This document shows, piece after piece, positions 52,616 to 62,295 of a DNA stretch of 62,585 bases (within the stretch, counting starts at the first letter, position 1; every line of letters begins with the position of its first letter). The position numbers and the translations under genes are program-made. The notes under the pieces were generated by a model. It saw only the letters and a list, made by a program, of their open reading frames with translations. It did no database searches and was not told the origin of the DNA. Source of the stretch: Bremia lactucae (Eukaryota; Oomycota; Peronosporomycetes; Peronosporales; Peronosporaceae); the NCBI RefSeq assembly GCF_004359215.1, contig NC_090616.1, positions 3,833,212-3,895,796 on the forward strand, read 5' to 3'.

Positions 52616-52633
52616 CAGTCACTATAGTGACTG
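52616..52633. promoter_or_regulatory. Palindrome between antisense ORF start and 3' LTR-II
   Basis: CAGTCACTATAGTGACTG is a perfect 18-bp palindrome 87 bp upstream of the antisense ORF start. Relatives: 10787-10804 (LTR-II), and CAGTCACTCTAGCGAC in LTR-I at 59480 (+) and 2925-2941 (-). TCACTCT in the LTR-I form fits the oomycete initiator YCAYTYY. Confidence 0.45.
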
Positions 52634-52652
52634 TTATTTTTGGTGGAGGGTA

Positions 52653-53120
52653 TGTAACGAGGTGTCCCAATACATAATTTTTTTTTATCCTTTAAGAAAA
52701 AAATAATGTACTAATAACTTTGAGACGAGATAAATAGTATCTTTTATAAAAAGAAATAAATAAAGAAGTACAAAATTATTATCTCTTATGTTTCAATATT
52801 ACCAAATTTGGTAAAGGTGAAGCAATAAGACATTAGTCATATTCATCAGTCCTGCCAATCGTTACGAGACACGATTACGCGGTGCGCGAGGAGGCGCATT
52901 GCATAGTTATTTATGAATATATTAAAGCGAGTAAATTAATAAAGTTACAAAGGAACTTAACATATTGAAACAATTTTAACTTTTTCCAAACCCTTACAAT
53001 TTACCTTTAGTTGCTATGACTTCTTGGCTACTTAGAATCTTCCTCTGCACACCCCATCTTCACTGTAACCAGTGTGGTTTGACTATACTGATCTCAGTGC
53101 TAGCAAATGGTTCCCAGTCA
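52653..53120 (+). mobile_element. LTR-II, complete 3' LTR of element F
   Basis: Starts TGTAACGAGGTGTCCC right after the purine tract and ends TTCCCAGTCA (468 bp). Confidence 0.8.
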
Positions 53121-53415
53121 GACCGCCAATCGTTACTTGACACGATTGGGGGGGGTGCGCTAGGAGGCGCTAATCATAATTTGATGTAAATATATCAAAG
53201 CTAGTAGATAGAAGATCGTTACGTAAGAAATTAATATATCAATACATCTTTACCTTTCTCTATACTAAGTTTTAGTAGTAGCTAAAAGTTGGTATCTATT
53301 TGAAACCTTTCTCTGCACGTCAGCGTACGTTAAGTAATCGATGTACCTCACCTTCGCTGTTTTCAGTGCATATTGGCTAGTACTATTATCAATCCTAGCG
53401 AAAGGCGCCCCGTCA
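53121..53415 (+). mobile_element. LTR-II, second partial copy in tandem
   Basis: Begins CGCCAATCGTTACTTGACAC, which corresponds to an internal position of the LTR before it (52854), and ends GGCGCCCCGTCA. 53416-53699 is A/T-rich with nothing recognised. Confidence 0.75.
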
Positions 53416-53699
53416 AATTTAGGGCCTTAAAAGGTTTGGGAGATACTAATGCCTCAAATTCTCCTATTTATTTAAATTGAAATAAGAATAGTATAATAGC
53501 GTCTCTCAGAAACCATGTTTCACTAAGAGTGGAGTTACATCTTATAATCTAAAGTTTGCTTTAGTCTTTTTAATTTAAATCAATATTGTCTTTTGAAGAA
53601 TCTTTTGATTTCACCGCCACTAGGTGCGTCGTCGCTAGTGGTAGCTACAGGTCGCAATAGCTTATAGTGGCTACGTCTGTGATAACGAAGCGACTTTAT

Positions 53700-54208
53700 T
53701 GGGAATGGGGCACACTTCGGTTGGTGAACCGTTGCTGTGGTACATTTACTTTATGGGTAAAATACCGTTTTGTTCTATTTAAAATTGTTAATCACTAAAT
53801 TCCATTTAGAATGGGTAACATATGTGGCAGCCGCCAGATATGAATGTAGTGGCCAGAATCTATCTAAATTGGTAAGGGCAAGGTTATAGATTTAAATAAT
53901 CAAATACTACTATTAAATTTCAGGTAAAAAAAAAAAATTAGTATTCCGTTTTAGCTTAAAGCGTCTAGTGCCTTCCTAAGGCTTGCACAACGATCTGCGA
54001 GAGAAAGAATCATGTCTAAGGTATATACTCTCGGGCACTAGTAGCCACTTGGTTCCACGAACCCCTGAATCCCTTGAACTAGGTTTCATTAAGCTTTAAT
54101 AGCTTGGACGGCTTCCTAAGTCTTTATACCTATTAGTTATATACAACTAAGTAATCTCTGAGTCTATAAGTCTCCCTCTGACTTGAAGGACGAGGTAGCT
54201 CCGCTTCA
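53700..54208 (+). mobile_element. LTR-IV, second copy
   Basis: Starts TGGGAATGGGGCACAC (mutated from TGTAATGGGG) and ends CTCCGCTTCA, followed by CC and TGGTAGCCTTCG, which resembles a primer-binding site. About 70-75% similar by eye to 6887-7367, so old. Confidence 0.75.
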
Positions 54209-55283
54209 CCTGGTAGCCTTCGTAGTCACTTTATGCCTAAGTCTCTTAGACTTATCCTCTTCGAACTTTCGTGGGCGCAACGTGTTGCTATTGACAAGCT
54301 TAAGACCTTGTTTGGGCCGGATCATAATTGCCACTGGCAAACCGTGTTGTCGATACACGCGATCGATGAACAGCCTTGCTAAACCCTCACCATCAATGGT
54401 ATCCGGCACAGCCGCTAAATGAGCTATTTTGCTCGGTCAACAAAGACCACTATGCCGGAGTTACCGGCCAAATCTATCGGTAAGCTGAAACTAAAATCCA
54501 TACTAATGAACTCCCAACACCCTGTAGGTACGAGCAGACTTGCCAGTGCTTAGAGCCTAGCACATGAACTCTGAATTTGACAAGAGCACACTTTATTGCG
54601 AATAAAACTTGGTCATGAACTGGGTAGTTCTTTTTTACAGCTTTAGCTGTCTAGACTCGAACGCATTTACATGTTCGCACCCACCATCATCTGTTTGTGA
54701 CAGATCACTGCCAATAACAAAATGCGATGCGTCACAGACGACACTGAAAGGTCACTTTAAATTTGGCAGCGTCATAATCGGGGCATGGATAAGACTATCG
54801 ATAGTTGCTTAAAAAGCGTTATGGTCTGTGCTAGTCCAGCACTAATCCGTATCCTTTTTAAGAGATTAGATAATGGCCAAACGTATCAGGTTGATTTTCG
54901 CTATATTTGTCTAAATAATAGGCGACATCCAACCACTTACACGAATCCTTTAAGCTCTTAGGGGCCGGCCAATCTAGTATGGTTTTTCCTTAGCGAAACC
55001 CGCTTTAAGGCCTAGCTTTCCAATATAGCACCCTAAAAAGAGAATTTTCTTTTCCAGGAACCAAGTCAATTTACATGACGGACACCTCTATCCGGAGTAA
55101 AGTAGATGGTGGATTGGTACATACCACATCTTGGAATTCCTTAACCAGGGAATAAAATTGAACCGTAGGATCTTTAAGAATCGATGATCCACTGCGCGCA
55201 CTAAACACAGCTTTGGCGTCCAGGACAGCTTCGTCCAGAAGTGACGATGAGTTTAACTCAATCGTCGGATGAATGACCACCAC
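54209..55283 (-). pseudogene. Integrase, RNase H and RT remnants of element H
   Basis: On minus: RT start at 55071-55283 (V-K-E-F-Q-D-V-V-C-T-N-P-P-S-T-L), then a jump to the connection (C-K-L-T-W-F-L-E-K-K-I-L-F-L-G-C-Y-I-G) at about 55030, RNase H F-S-V-V-C-D-A-S-H-F-V-I-G-S-D-L at 54690-54760, and integrase D-G-E-G-L-A-R-L-F-I-D-R-V-Y-R-Q-H-G-L-P at 54206-54409. RT palm deleted. It is cut off by LTR-IV. Confidence 0.7.
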
Positions 55284-55735
55284 GCCAGCCTTTAAGGCTC
55301 AGCCGCATTCACCAATATACATTTTGTCTAGCTGTAAAAAGCATGTTATGAAGGGATTGCCGCAAGGCTAACTTCCCCCTCGATGTTACCGATTACACCA
55401 TTTACAATCGTATGCAATTGCTCACTCGTATCACTTTGTGAGGGTATACACGCTTCGCGTCTCCTTTGTCTCGGAGTAGAGACGATACGCCTCTTAGAGG
55501 CCAGGACATTCACGTCCCCAAATTTTCAAGCCTGTATTGGTTCTATACCAGAGATGGTGTTTAATTCGACATCAGACCAAGGGGTTAGGCAACTCAACTT
55601 TCTTGTCCAGCGACCGTTTACGTGTCACTTCTCGTGCATCAGAAGGGGTTTAACCCAAAATGTCTTGGCGAATCGCCGATAGTGTCACTATTGACACTCA
55701 GTATGGTGCCACGTCGGCTACCACACTCGGCGGAC

Positions 55736-56326
55736 TTAGACATGCCATCCACGTATCTCAGGGATGTTACACCCTTGATGACTCGACCTTACGCCTACAA
55801 TGTTTCCAGCATTCAGTGGATCGTTATTGCAACGAGTGCCACTAGACGGAGTACGTGCCATTCCACCCCTTTTTTCTGAGTCGGGCTCAGAATGAATATT
55901 TTCAACATTGGAGCTTATCAACTCAGACATTCTAAAGTTTAAAACACTGACAGATTCAGTCAGTGATTCGCGCCAATAGCGCTTTTGTTGCCTAGCAATG
56001 GTGGGTTTATGACTCTCCAAAACTAGGCTAGGAACATTGCGCGTCGCGCCTAAGGTCCTAGACCTCCAATCGATCGATGGCTCATGGTGTTCTAGCCAGG
56101 CCATACCAAGGATGAGATCATATCTCGAATCCAAATCAAGGACGAGATAGCTTTCCATACTGTCAGAGTGAAGAAACTTTATACCTGAGTTCAATGGAAC
56201 TTTGGGAACAGACGCACGAGTCCCAGTCGCTAAGCGAACAGTGATTGTATCACCTTCATGCGCTTTAAGCGCCCCAACGTATTGTTGACTTCCTTCAAGG
56301 GGAAAAGGCGTCGGGCATAATTGCAA
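55736..56326 (-). pseudogene. Retropepsin of element H (196 codons open)
   Basis: T-V-R-L-A-T-G-T-R-A-S-V-P, then H-S-D-S-M-E-S-Y-L-V-L-D-L-D-S-R-Y-D-L-I-L-G-M-A-W-L (split across positions 40-66), then a Ser/Glu-rich linker. Its active-site part upstream (about 56300-56345) is disrupted. Paralogue of 42321-42887. Confidence 0.75.
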
Positions 56327-56342
56327 GACGCTCCTAAGTCAA

Positions 56343-57170
56343 TTAAATTGACCACGGCTTATCAAAGCCCTTTACAGTCGCTTGAGCAACTAACAAGCCA
56401 GGCTTGCACTCAAGTCCCGTGCCATTACGCACAAAGCAAATAGGGGCTAGATTCTGTTTACTTTCACCTCCTAGAGATTTAGTAGAGCCTAGGTCTTCCC
56501 CAGAAGGGCGCCCGGCCCCTACTGCGAGTTGACGTTTTTTTTCGCACCGTATTAGATTTCTGGTATAGGTCGGGACAACTGCTCCTTCAATATTTGCGCG
56601 GATTACGCAATGGGCAAACCGGGTGTTAATGCTTAGTGCTCCCGTACGTATAACATCTACGGATGTCACGACGCTCTTTTACAGCTTAAAGCTCTTCTTC
56701 TTCCTCAGCAAGGCTGAGGTCCATGGGTTTCGGCATGTAAGACGATCCCGATGTGCTCGAGGAGCTAATATGGTACCCATAACCACTAACGCGAGAGGCC
56801 CCAATGTCGTATTCCGCGTTTAATGCACTTTTAAGCGCTGCTTCGAAAGTAGCGGGATTGGAACGATATAGCTTCATTCGGACAACGCCCACGTTAAGGC
56901 CTTCCATAAAGATGGTTAATAGAACCACTTCTGGCAATGGGTCTTGCTGCATGGCAGCAATAATGAGTTCTCAACTCCTGGACATAGTCCGCTAGGGTAC
57001 GATTACCCTGACGAGACGCTAAAATTCGCGATCGCACGCGAAATGCCTGATTTAGGCGGCGCAAACATTCGAGTAAATCCCGTTAGCGAATTTCCCGTGG
57101 GAACAGCAGCATCTTTGGAAGTGCCACATAGAGAGCCCACTCACTGGCTCTACCACTGAACTTAGAGATC
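56343..57170 (-). pseudogene. gag of element H
   Basis: 56686-56952: V-V-L-L-T-I-F-M-E-G-L-N-V-G-V-V-R-M-K-L-Y and Y-M-P-K-P-M-D-L-S-L-A-E-E-E-E-E-L, a retrotransposon-gag region. Upstream pieces at 57000-57170 (F-S-G-R-A-S-E-W-A-L). 56343-56669 should hold the CCHC but I see no intact box. 57171-57440 contains an open plus frame (57216-57635) with no recognised domain before the integrase. Confidence 0.65.
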
Positions 57171-57449
57171 GCTAGGGCCACCTTTTGTTGCTTGGTTTGG
57201 ACCATGGCCTAAGTTATGGTCATGTCTATTTGCCTGAGCCAAAGAATGAGACTTTCTCCTTCTTTGCCCTCATATGTACAGACATTGACAATAAGAGGGC
57301 GAGCCTTGGGCTCGGAGTCAATAATAGGGGTGTACCTAGTTGGTATAAATGCCGCCAAGTGGTCTTGGACCTGCCCTATTAGAGAAGCCTCGTATTACAT
57401 AAAGGCTTCCAGCCTGGCTTCCAAAACCTTTGAGCCTTGGAATAAAATG

Positions 57450-58240
57450 CGATGGATATCTCTGATCGGGACCCCCGTTTCACGGGTTAATTTTGGAAAT
57501 CGATTTTACGAGTGCTTGGCACCAGATTGGACATGTCCACCGCGGATCATTCGCAGACCGATGGTCAAACTGAACGTGTCAATCGCGTCATTGAAAGCGT
57601 TTCCGCAGTGTGTGCTCAGACACCAAAGCGCTTGAGCTCAATGCTCCCAGTGGTGGAATTTGCGTTAAGTAGCGCTGTTCATGCCTCTCAAGCTACAATC
57701 GGTTCTATGTCAACGGTCTCACACACCCACGCGTTCCGTTAAAGATACCACTGTGTGGGGGGAACTAGCTTGTAGGTTTGCTGATATCAGCATTGTTACC
57801 GCTCGAAAACAAGTAAGCGAGTTTCTCACGACGCGAATTAGTGTCTTAAGACATGTACATGACACGATGGCTGACAGCCAAAACAACTAGAAAGAGCAAG
57901 CAGTTGCTAAAGACAAAAGCTGTATTTATTCTTATGCGGTCGGTGACCGAGTTTCTTTAAGCGCTAAAAATCTACCTACTTACTTGGTTTCCGCGGTCTT
58001 CAAGACCAAATTGCACCCGCGCTTTATTGGACCAGTTAGGTCGTGGCCAAGAAGGGCCTAGCTTACACGATCGTGGCCAAGAAGGGCCTAGCTTACACGA
58101 TCGTGGCCAAGAAGGGCCTGGCTTACACGATAAAACTTCCAAGCAAGCTGAGCACACACCCAGTGTTTTACGTCGGCTTGCTCAACCCATATTAAAATCC
58201 TTCCCACGTGGCATTGGAGGTGCTTGCGCCGAATAAGACG
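57450..58240 (+). pseudogene. Integrase of LTR-IV-type element
   Basis: M-D-I-S-D-R-D-P-R-F-T (57455), then L-G-T-R-L-D-M-S-T-A-D-H-S-Q-T-D-G-Q-T-E-R-V-N-R-V (57512-57590, split here), V-E-F-A-L-S-S-A-V-H-A-S (57655), V-A-K-K-G-L-A-Y-T-I-K-L-P-S-K-L and T-H-P-V-F-Y-V-G-L-L-N-P (58100-58190). Zinc region missing. Interrupted by frameshifts and by the 30-bp triplication. Confidence 0.75.
58041..58130 (+). repeat. 30-bp tandem triplication in integrase C-terminus
   Basis: Units 58041-58070, 58071-58100 and 58101-58130, with one A/G difference in the third (CCTAGC/CCTGGC). In frame it repeats V-V-A-K-K-G-L-A-Y-T-I three times, where relatives have one copy. Confidence 0.95.
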
Positions 58241-58269
58241 GCCTTGCCGCAGACTGACGCATCCGCTCA

Positions 58270-59335
58270 AGGGTTACCAACTCACCCTCTAAACGAGATT
58301 GCTGACGTTTTAGCATTGAAAGACGGTTTTGAACCGCCTCAAAAGAGCCCTCAACCCGAGCAAGGCCCTCGGGAAGAAGTCCTTTAGAGCATCAAATATT
58401 TCCGCCGAGATTTCGGCCCTTTTTTCGTGCTACTTGGTGCGCGAGGGAACCTTCAGTTTCACGTGGAAGGAACTTTTAAAGGGACGCCGTCGTAAGGTCC
58501 AATGCCAGTATCTGGTAAAGTGGCTGCGGTAACCCTCTACTGAAAACTCTTGGGAGTCTGAGGTACTTCTTCGGCAAGATTGCCCTAACGCCGTTGACGT
58601 TTTTGAGCACCATGCTCAGGATCAAATTGCGTCAAACGATGCTTCCCACCACTAGAAGTGGGAATAGGTGGACCTATAGCCTCTGTGTGGCTTCGATCCA
58701 TGGTTGCATTGTCAACCGAAGTACTGAAATATTGGATAGTCCTATCCTCATTTTGTAGCATAAACGCCGAGCGTAACTGGTCTTTGGCCTTTAGCTTGGC
58801 GAAGTCAAAGCGAAGCTTCTGTTCCAAACGACATCAGCCATACCCGCAGAATCTAATATTCGAAATATTGTGCAGGTAGCGGGCTCGATGGACCCACTTC
58901 TCAAACGGAGCGTCGTCCTCGCTTTTTGATTCGTTTGGAAACAAAACAATCGGAATTTCCCTCATTGAAGTCACCGAAGCCCTTCGGGCCTGATCATGCA
59001 CACGCGTCAGATACTGATCTCACGTCATTACCTTAGGCGCAAGGTATCGCTTATAAAGAGCGTCGCGAGCAACGAGGTCCTCTGGCGTCTTCTCCGTGGG
59101 TCCGGAGGTCCAGATGGTCAAGCTGCGACCCGTGATCTCTATAAGACGCTCTTTACACTAAGTGGAGTGACTCGGTATTCACTGTCAGCTTTTGCTTTCG
59201 CTAGCTTTGCAGCTCGACGACGAGCTTGTTCCTCTATGAGGATTGCCCGCTCTTGCTCTTCATCGAGCGGATTCAAGATGATATTGGACTCAGGGTCCGG
59301 CGTCCGGTGTATTGTAGCTAAAACGCCCGCGGCAC
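58270..59335 (-). pseudogene. Antisense ORF of LTR-IV element, copy 2
   Basis: Minus strand: D-P-E-S-N-I-I-L-N-P-L-D-E-E-Q-E-R (about 59240-59300), then R-R-A-A-K-L-A-K-A-K, E-Q-K-L-R-F-D-F-A-K-L-K-A-K-D-Q-L-R at 58585-58827, and the coiled-coil end L-A-R-V-E-G-S-F-E-A-V-Q-N-R-L-S-M-L at about 58300-58370. Same order as 7477-8834. It lacks the acidic N-terminus, lost against LTR-I at 59336. It covers the chromodomain on the other strand. Confidence 0.6.
58400..58650 (+). pseudogene. Chromodomain of LTR-IV-type element
   Basis: F-T-W-K-E-L-L-K-G-R-R-R-K-V-Q-C-Q-Y-L-V-K-W-L, a stop, then W-E-S-E-V-L-L-R-Q-D-C and N-A-V-D-V-F-E. Same type as 8341-8610. Confidence 0.75.
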
Positions 59336-59385
59336 AAGTGTACTTAACGGGGTTATGTAATATAGGGCAACTTTAGCCCGTTACA
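59336..59385 (-). mobile_element. LTR-I 5'-terminal fragment with polypurine tract
   Basis: On minus TGTAACGGGCTAAAGTTGCC starts at 59385, next to AAAGGGGGGGGG at 59386-59396. Only the first 50 bp of the LTR remain. Confidence 0.75.
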
Positions 59386-59521
59386 CCCCCCCCCTTTAAG
59401 AACGAATTTTCATCTAGCAAATTCGTCAAAGATGAGTGAGGAACAGCGAGCTGCTTCACGCGCCGTGCTTTTGTTCTCTCAGTCACTCTAGCGACCTGTG
59501 TGCACATACACGGCGCCAAAC

Positions 59522-60030
59522 ATGCCACCTAAAAAGGAGCAAAGCTGGTGGGTCGTCTGCAAAGAAGCCCACTCAACCACGCACGAAGCGCACGCGCCGC
59601 GTTAACACGTCGTTTGTGCTTAGTGCCACAGTGGAAACGCCGACAGCTACTGATGCTGCTATCGCGCTGTTAAGTGGGCTGAATTATCCATCTCACTTTC
59701 ACAGTGAGGATGTAGATTTGTCGCTCATCGTCGATTACATGAGTCGACACTGCTGTCATCACCTCATTGTAGTGATGAGTACAGCGAGCTAGTGAGGAAG
59801 GATGATGGATGATGGCGCTTGTCTTAATCGTGGTGAGGGGGGTCATTCGGATAAAAGTTTTACACCTTCCCCGTCTCCCTCACCCGATCGACGCTCGACT
59901 CACAGTCGACGTCACCATCGGTCTCCTTAGACGGATGTGGTATGTGGTCTCTTCTAGATCAACATACCATTTCAGACGACCCACGAATAATACGGAGTGC
60001 ATCTTCATATACGGGGGAAGGGTGAGCCTA
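59522..60030 (+). pseudogene. Antisense ORF of LTR-I element, copy 4 (truncated)
   Basis: ATG at 59522: M-P-P-K-K, then S-K-A-G-G-S-S-A-K-K-P-T-Q-P-R-T-K-R-T-R after a frameshift (59460-59610), D-V-D-L-S-L-I-V-D-Y at 59710. The middle with the coiled coil is deleted; the end (D-A-R-L-T-V-D-V-T-I-G-L-L-R-R-M) is at 59880-59945, overlapping the minus-strand pol tail. Confidence 0.6.
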
Positions 60031-61412
60031 TAATTTAGGTCTCCAGCCTCTTCTACCACCGTAAAAGGGCCCTATAAAACGCGGCAATAATTTCGTAGTA
60101 CCTCCATAGTTCAGAAATTGCATTTATATATAGGGTAGCAGTACTTAATAGTACTTCCCCCCCCCACTCTAAAGCGTTCATTATTTTTGCGACCATTTCG
60201 GTCCGCATATTTTTTTTGCTTGTCCTGTGCGCTTGCCATTGCGTCTCGGAGTTTACGTTGATGGCTAATCGCTCATCCACAAAGCGTTGAGCCTCGCTCA
60301 CGCTTTTAGCATCCAACTCGCCTATGACACCGCCGAGAGGTCGGTCATATGACGTAGTTGTAAATAACGATGCATCGTTATTGTTTGGGATCACAGGCAT
60401 TCCTTGCCGTGACTCCATACTGACCACTGCCGACCCGGCAGGGTTTTTAGGGCAAGTTTCTGTCTTTGAGATGATACCCTCAAGGGTCATCTACATAATG
60501 ACGATATTCTGTTACTCTTTCTAATGAGCGTAGTGAGAGAGGCCCTTCCCCACTAAGACTCGGGCTGCGCACAAACGAGACCGGCGTCCGAGGATGGCGC
60601 GTCCGTTTAAATAAAACGGTGTCTTACTCGTACTGGCGTGGACACTATTATTTATATCGAGCTCCACGAAGGGCAATGTTTGCTCCGTTTTTCTGGGAGT
60701 CGCTACCGTGCGCAATACATCTGCCACGACCCGATGGGCACGTTCTGTCCCGTGTAGTTGATATACGTGATCCAGGAACAAGAGAGCTGCTTGCTTGCCT
60801 GTGATCGATGTTTCACATGGTGCTAATTGCACCATTTTATTGAGTCTTTCTACAGAGATGACGAGACCCGTACAAACCTTGTGGGCGGGCGGCATGCTCA
60901 AACATGAAGTCCGGACTTACTGACTTCCAGCAATCCGTTGGAATCGGTAGCGGTTTCAGTGGCGCACTGCTGGATGGTGCAGGCTTGACGCGCCGACACT
61001 GTTCGCAAGAGTGAATATAATTGGTCCCCCATCGATATAGGTGTGGCCACCATAATTCCTCTGACACTTTAAAATTTCTTTTACGGCCCAGATGACCACT
61101 CGATGGCGCATCATGGAGCTCGTAAAAGGATCATCAGCTTGAGATATGTGTCATGAGGCAGATCGACTCTCAAGGGATCACAAGGTGATAGCTGGTGCCA
61201 TAACAGGCCATCGCTGAAGCTAAAGCGATCATGCTTAGCCTTCCGTTCGACAGATGGGTTACCTTTCGTCCACCAAAGTGATCCAACAGCAGGCGACAAT
61301 GGTCGTCCTGACTGTAGCTCTCTTTTATATCAGAGGCTAATGAGCTCGTCACGTGGTATGCCTTCATGTCTGCCAACGTTGACGGCTGAAATTGTGATTT
61401 TGCACTAAACAC
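59880..61412 (-). pseudogene. Integrase and pol tail of right-edge LTR-I element
   Basis: On minus: H2C2 at 61070-61412, core at 60521-60901 (V-I-S-V-E-R-L-N-K-M-V-Q-L-A-P; L-F-L-D-H-V-Y-Q-L-H-G), then a 145-codon open frame 60053-60490 (G-V-I-G-E-L-D-A-K-S-V-S-E-A-Q-R-F-V-D-E-R-L-A, split here) covering the region before the C-terminal domain. T-D-G-Q-T-E is deleted in the core. Confidence 0.75.
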
Positions 61413-61418
61413 ATTTTT

Positions 61419-62290
61419 CTAGTGTCTCACCTCGAAGTCTGGTCTGCGCAATAAAGCGTTAGCCAAGACATCCGACTTACCCGGCTTATATTTAACTTTG
61501 AAATTTAATTCAGAGAAGAATTTAAGCCATCTTGCCATTCTAGGCGAGAGGTGCGGTGAGTTTATTGCGGTCCGCAGTGATGCGTGATCCGTATAAACCA
61601 CAAATGGTTCAGGCCTCAATAGGTTCATTCGAAAATAGACAAGAGCATACTTGAATTCTAGTAGCCCCTTGCCATGCACAAGGTAATTCAGCTCCGCCGC
61701 TTTTAAAAGCCGGGACTGATAAGATATGACACGGTCAACGCCGTCGTCATCCTTTTGCATGATCGCGCTGCCGATTGCAAAATTGCTTGCATCGCAGGCG
61801 ACGCTCAAGGGCTTATCCGCGCCTGACAATGCCAAGACCGGTGCCTCTACAAGAGATTTCTTCACTGATGTAAACGCATCTTCTTGTTCTTTTAAACAAA
61901 CCCATTCTGCGTCCTTTTAATGAGGTCAGACAATGGTTTTGTTCGCTCTTTATAATTATTGCTATACTCATGCAAATAATTATCAAATGCTAGGAAATGG
62001 CGCAAATCCTTCATATGTCGTGGGATTGGCCATTCCTTTACCGATCCTACCTTGTCTGGGTCTGCTCGTACACCATATGTACTAACAATGCAGCCCCGCA
62101 CAGGTATCTCGGAGACCCCTATGACGCACTTTTGCAAGTTGACGTACAATTGAGCGTCCTCCAAAGTCTGCAACATAGCGTCTAAATGACGCTTGTGCGA
62201 CTCTGTTTCGCTCAGCCCGTCCTCGGCCCTACTATGCACGAATACATCGTCAAAGTATTGAGGCGCGTAGGCACGGTGCTGACGCATCAC
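61419..62290 (-). pseudogene. RT palm and RNase H of right-edge LTR-I element
   Basis: RT at 61892-62290 with Y-A-P-Q-Y-F-D-D-V-F-V-H-S-R-A-E-D-G: both catalytic aspartates present. V-K-E-W-P-I-P-R-H-M-K-D-L-R-H-F-L (about 62010-62060). RNase H open over 148 codons at 61419-61865 (V-A-C-D-A-S-N-F-A-I-G-S, T-D-H-A-S-L-R-T-A-I, A-L-L-R-R-P-D-F). The least decayed LTR-I pol, but its RT N-part is replaced by antisense-ORF sequence at 62298. Confidence 0.8.
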
Positions 62291-62295
62291 GTGAG

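Larger units (their letters stand above)
47350..53120 (+). mobile_element. LTR-II provirus F
   Basis: 5' LTR (47350-47838), PBS, protease-RT linker (47885-48500), RT (48590-49330), RNase H (49360-49915), integrase (49960-51503), chromodomain (about 51640-52060), antisense ORF (52080-52529, minus), polypurine tract (TGGTGGAGGGTA) and 3' LTR (52653-53120). Both LTRs lie on plus. gag is deleted. The flanking 5-mers (gatat and gaccg) do not match, so the ends may be recombinant. Confidence 0.75.

Noticed and set aside
57216..57635. 139-codon plus ORF as a gene
   Set aside because: No recognisable domain, and its 3' part overlaps the integrase in another frame.
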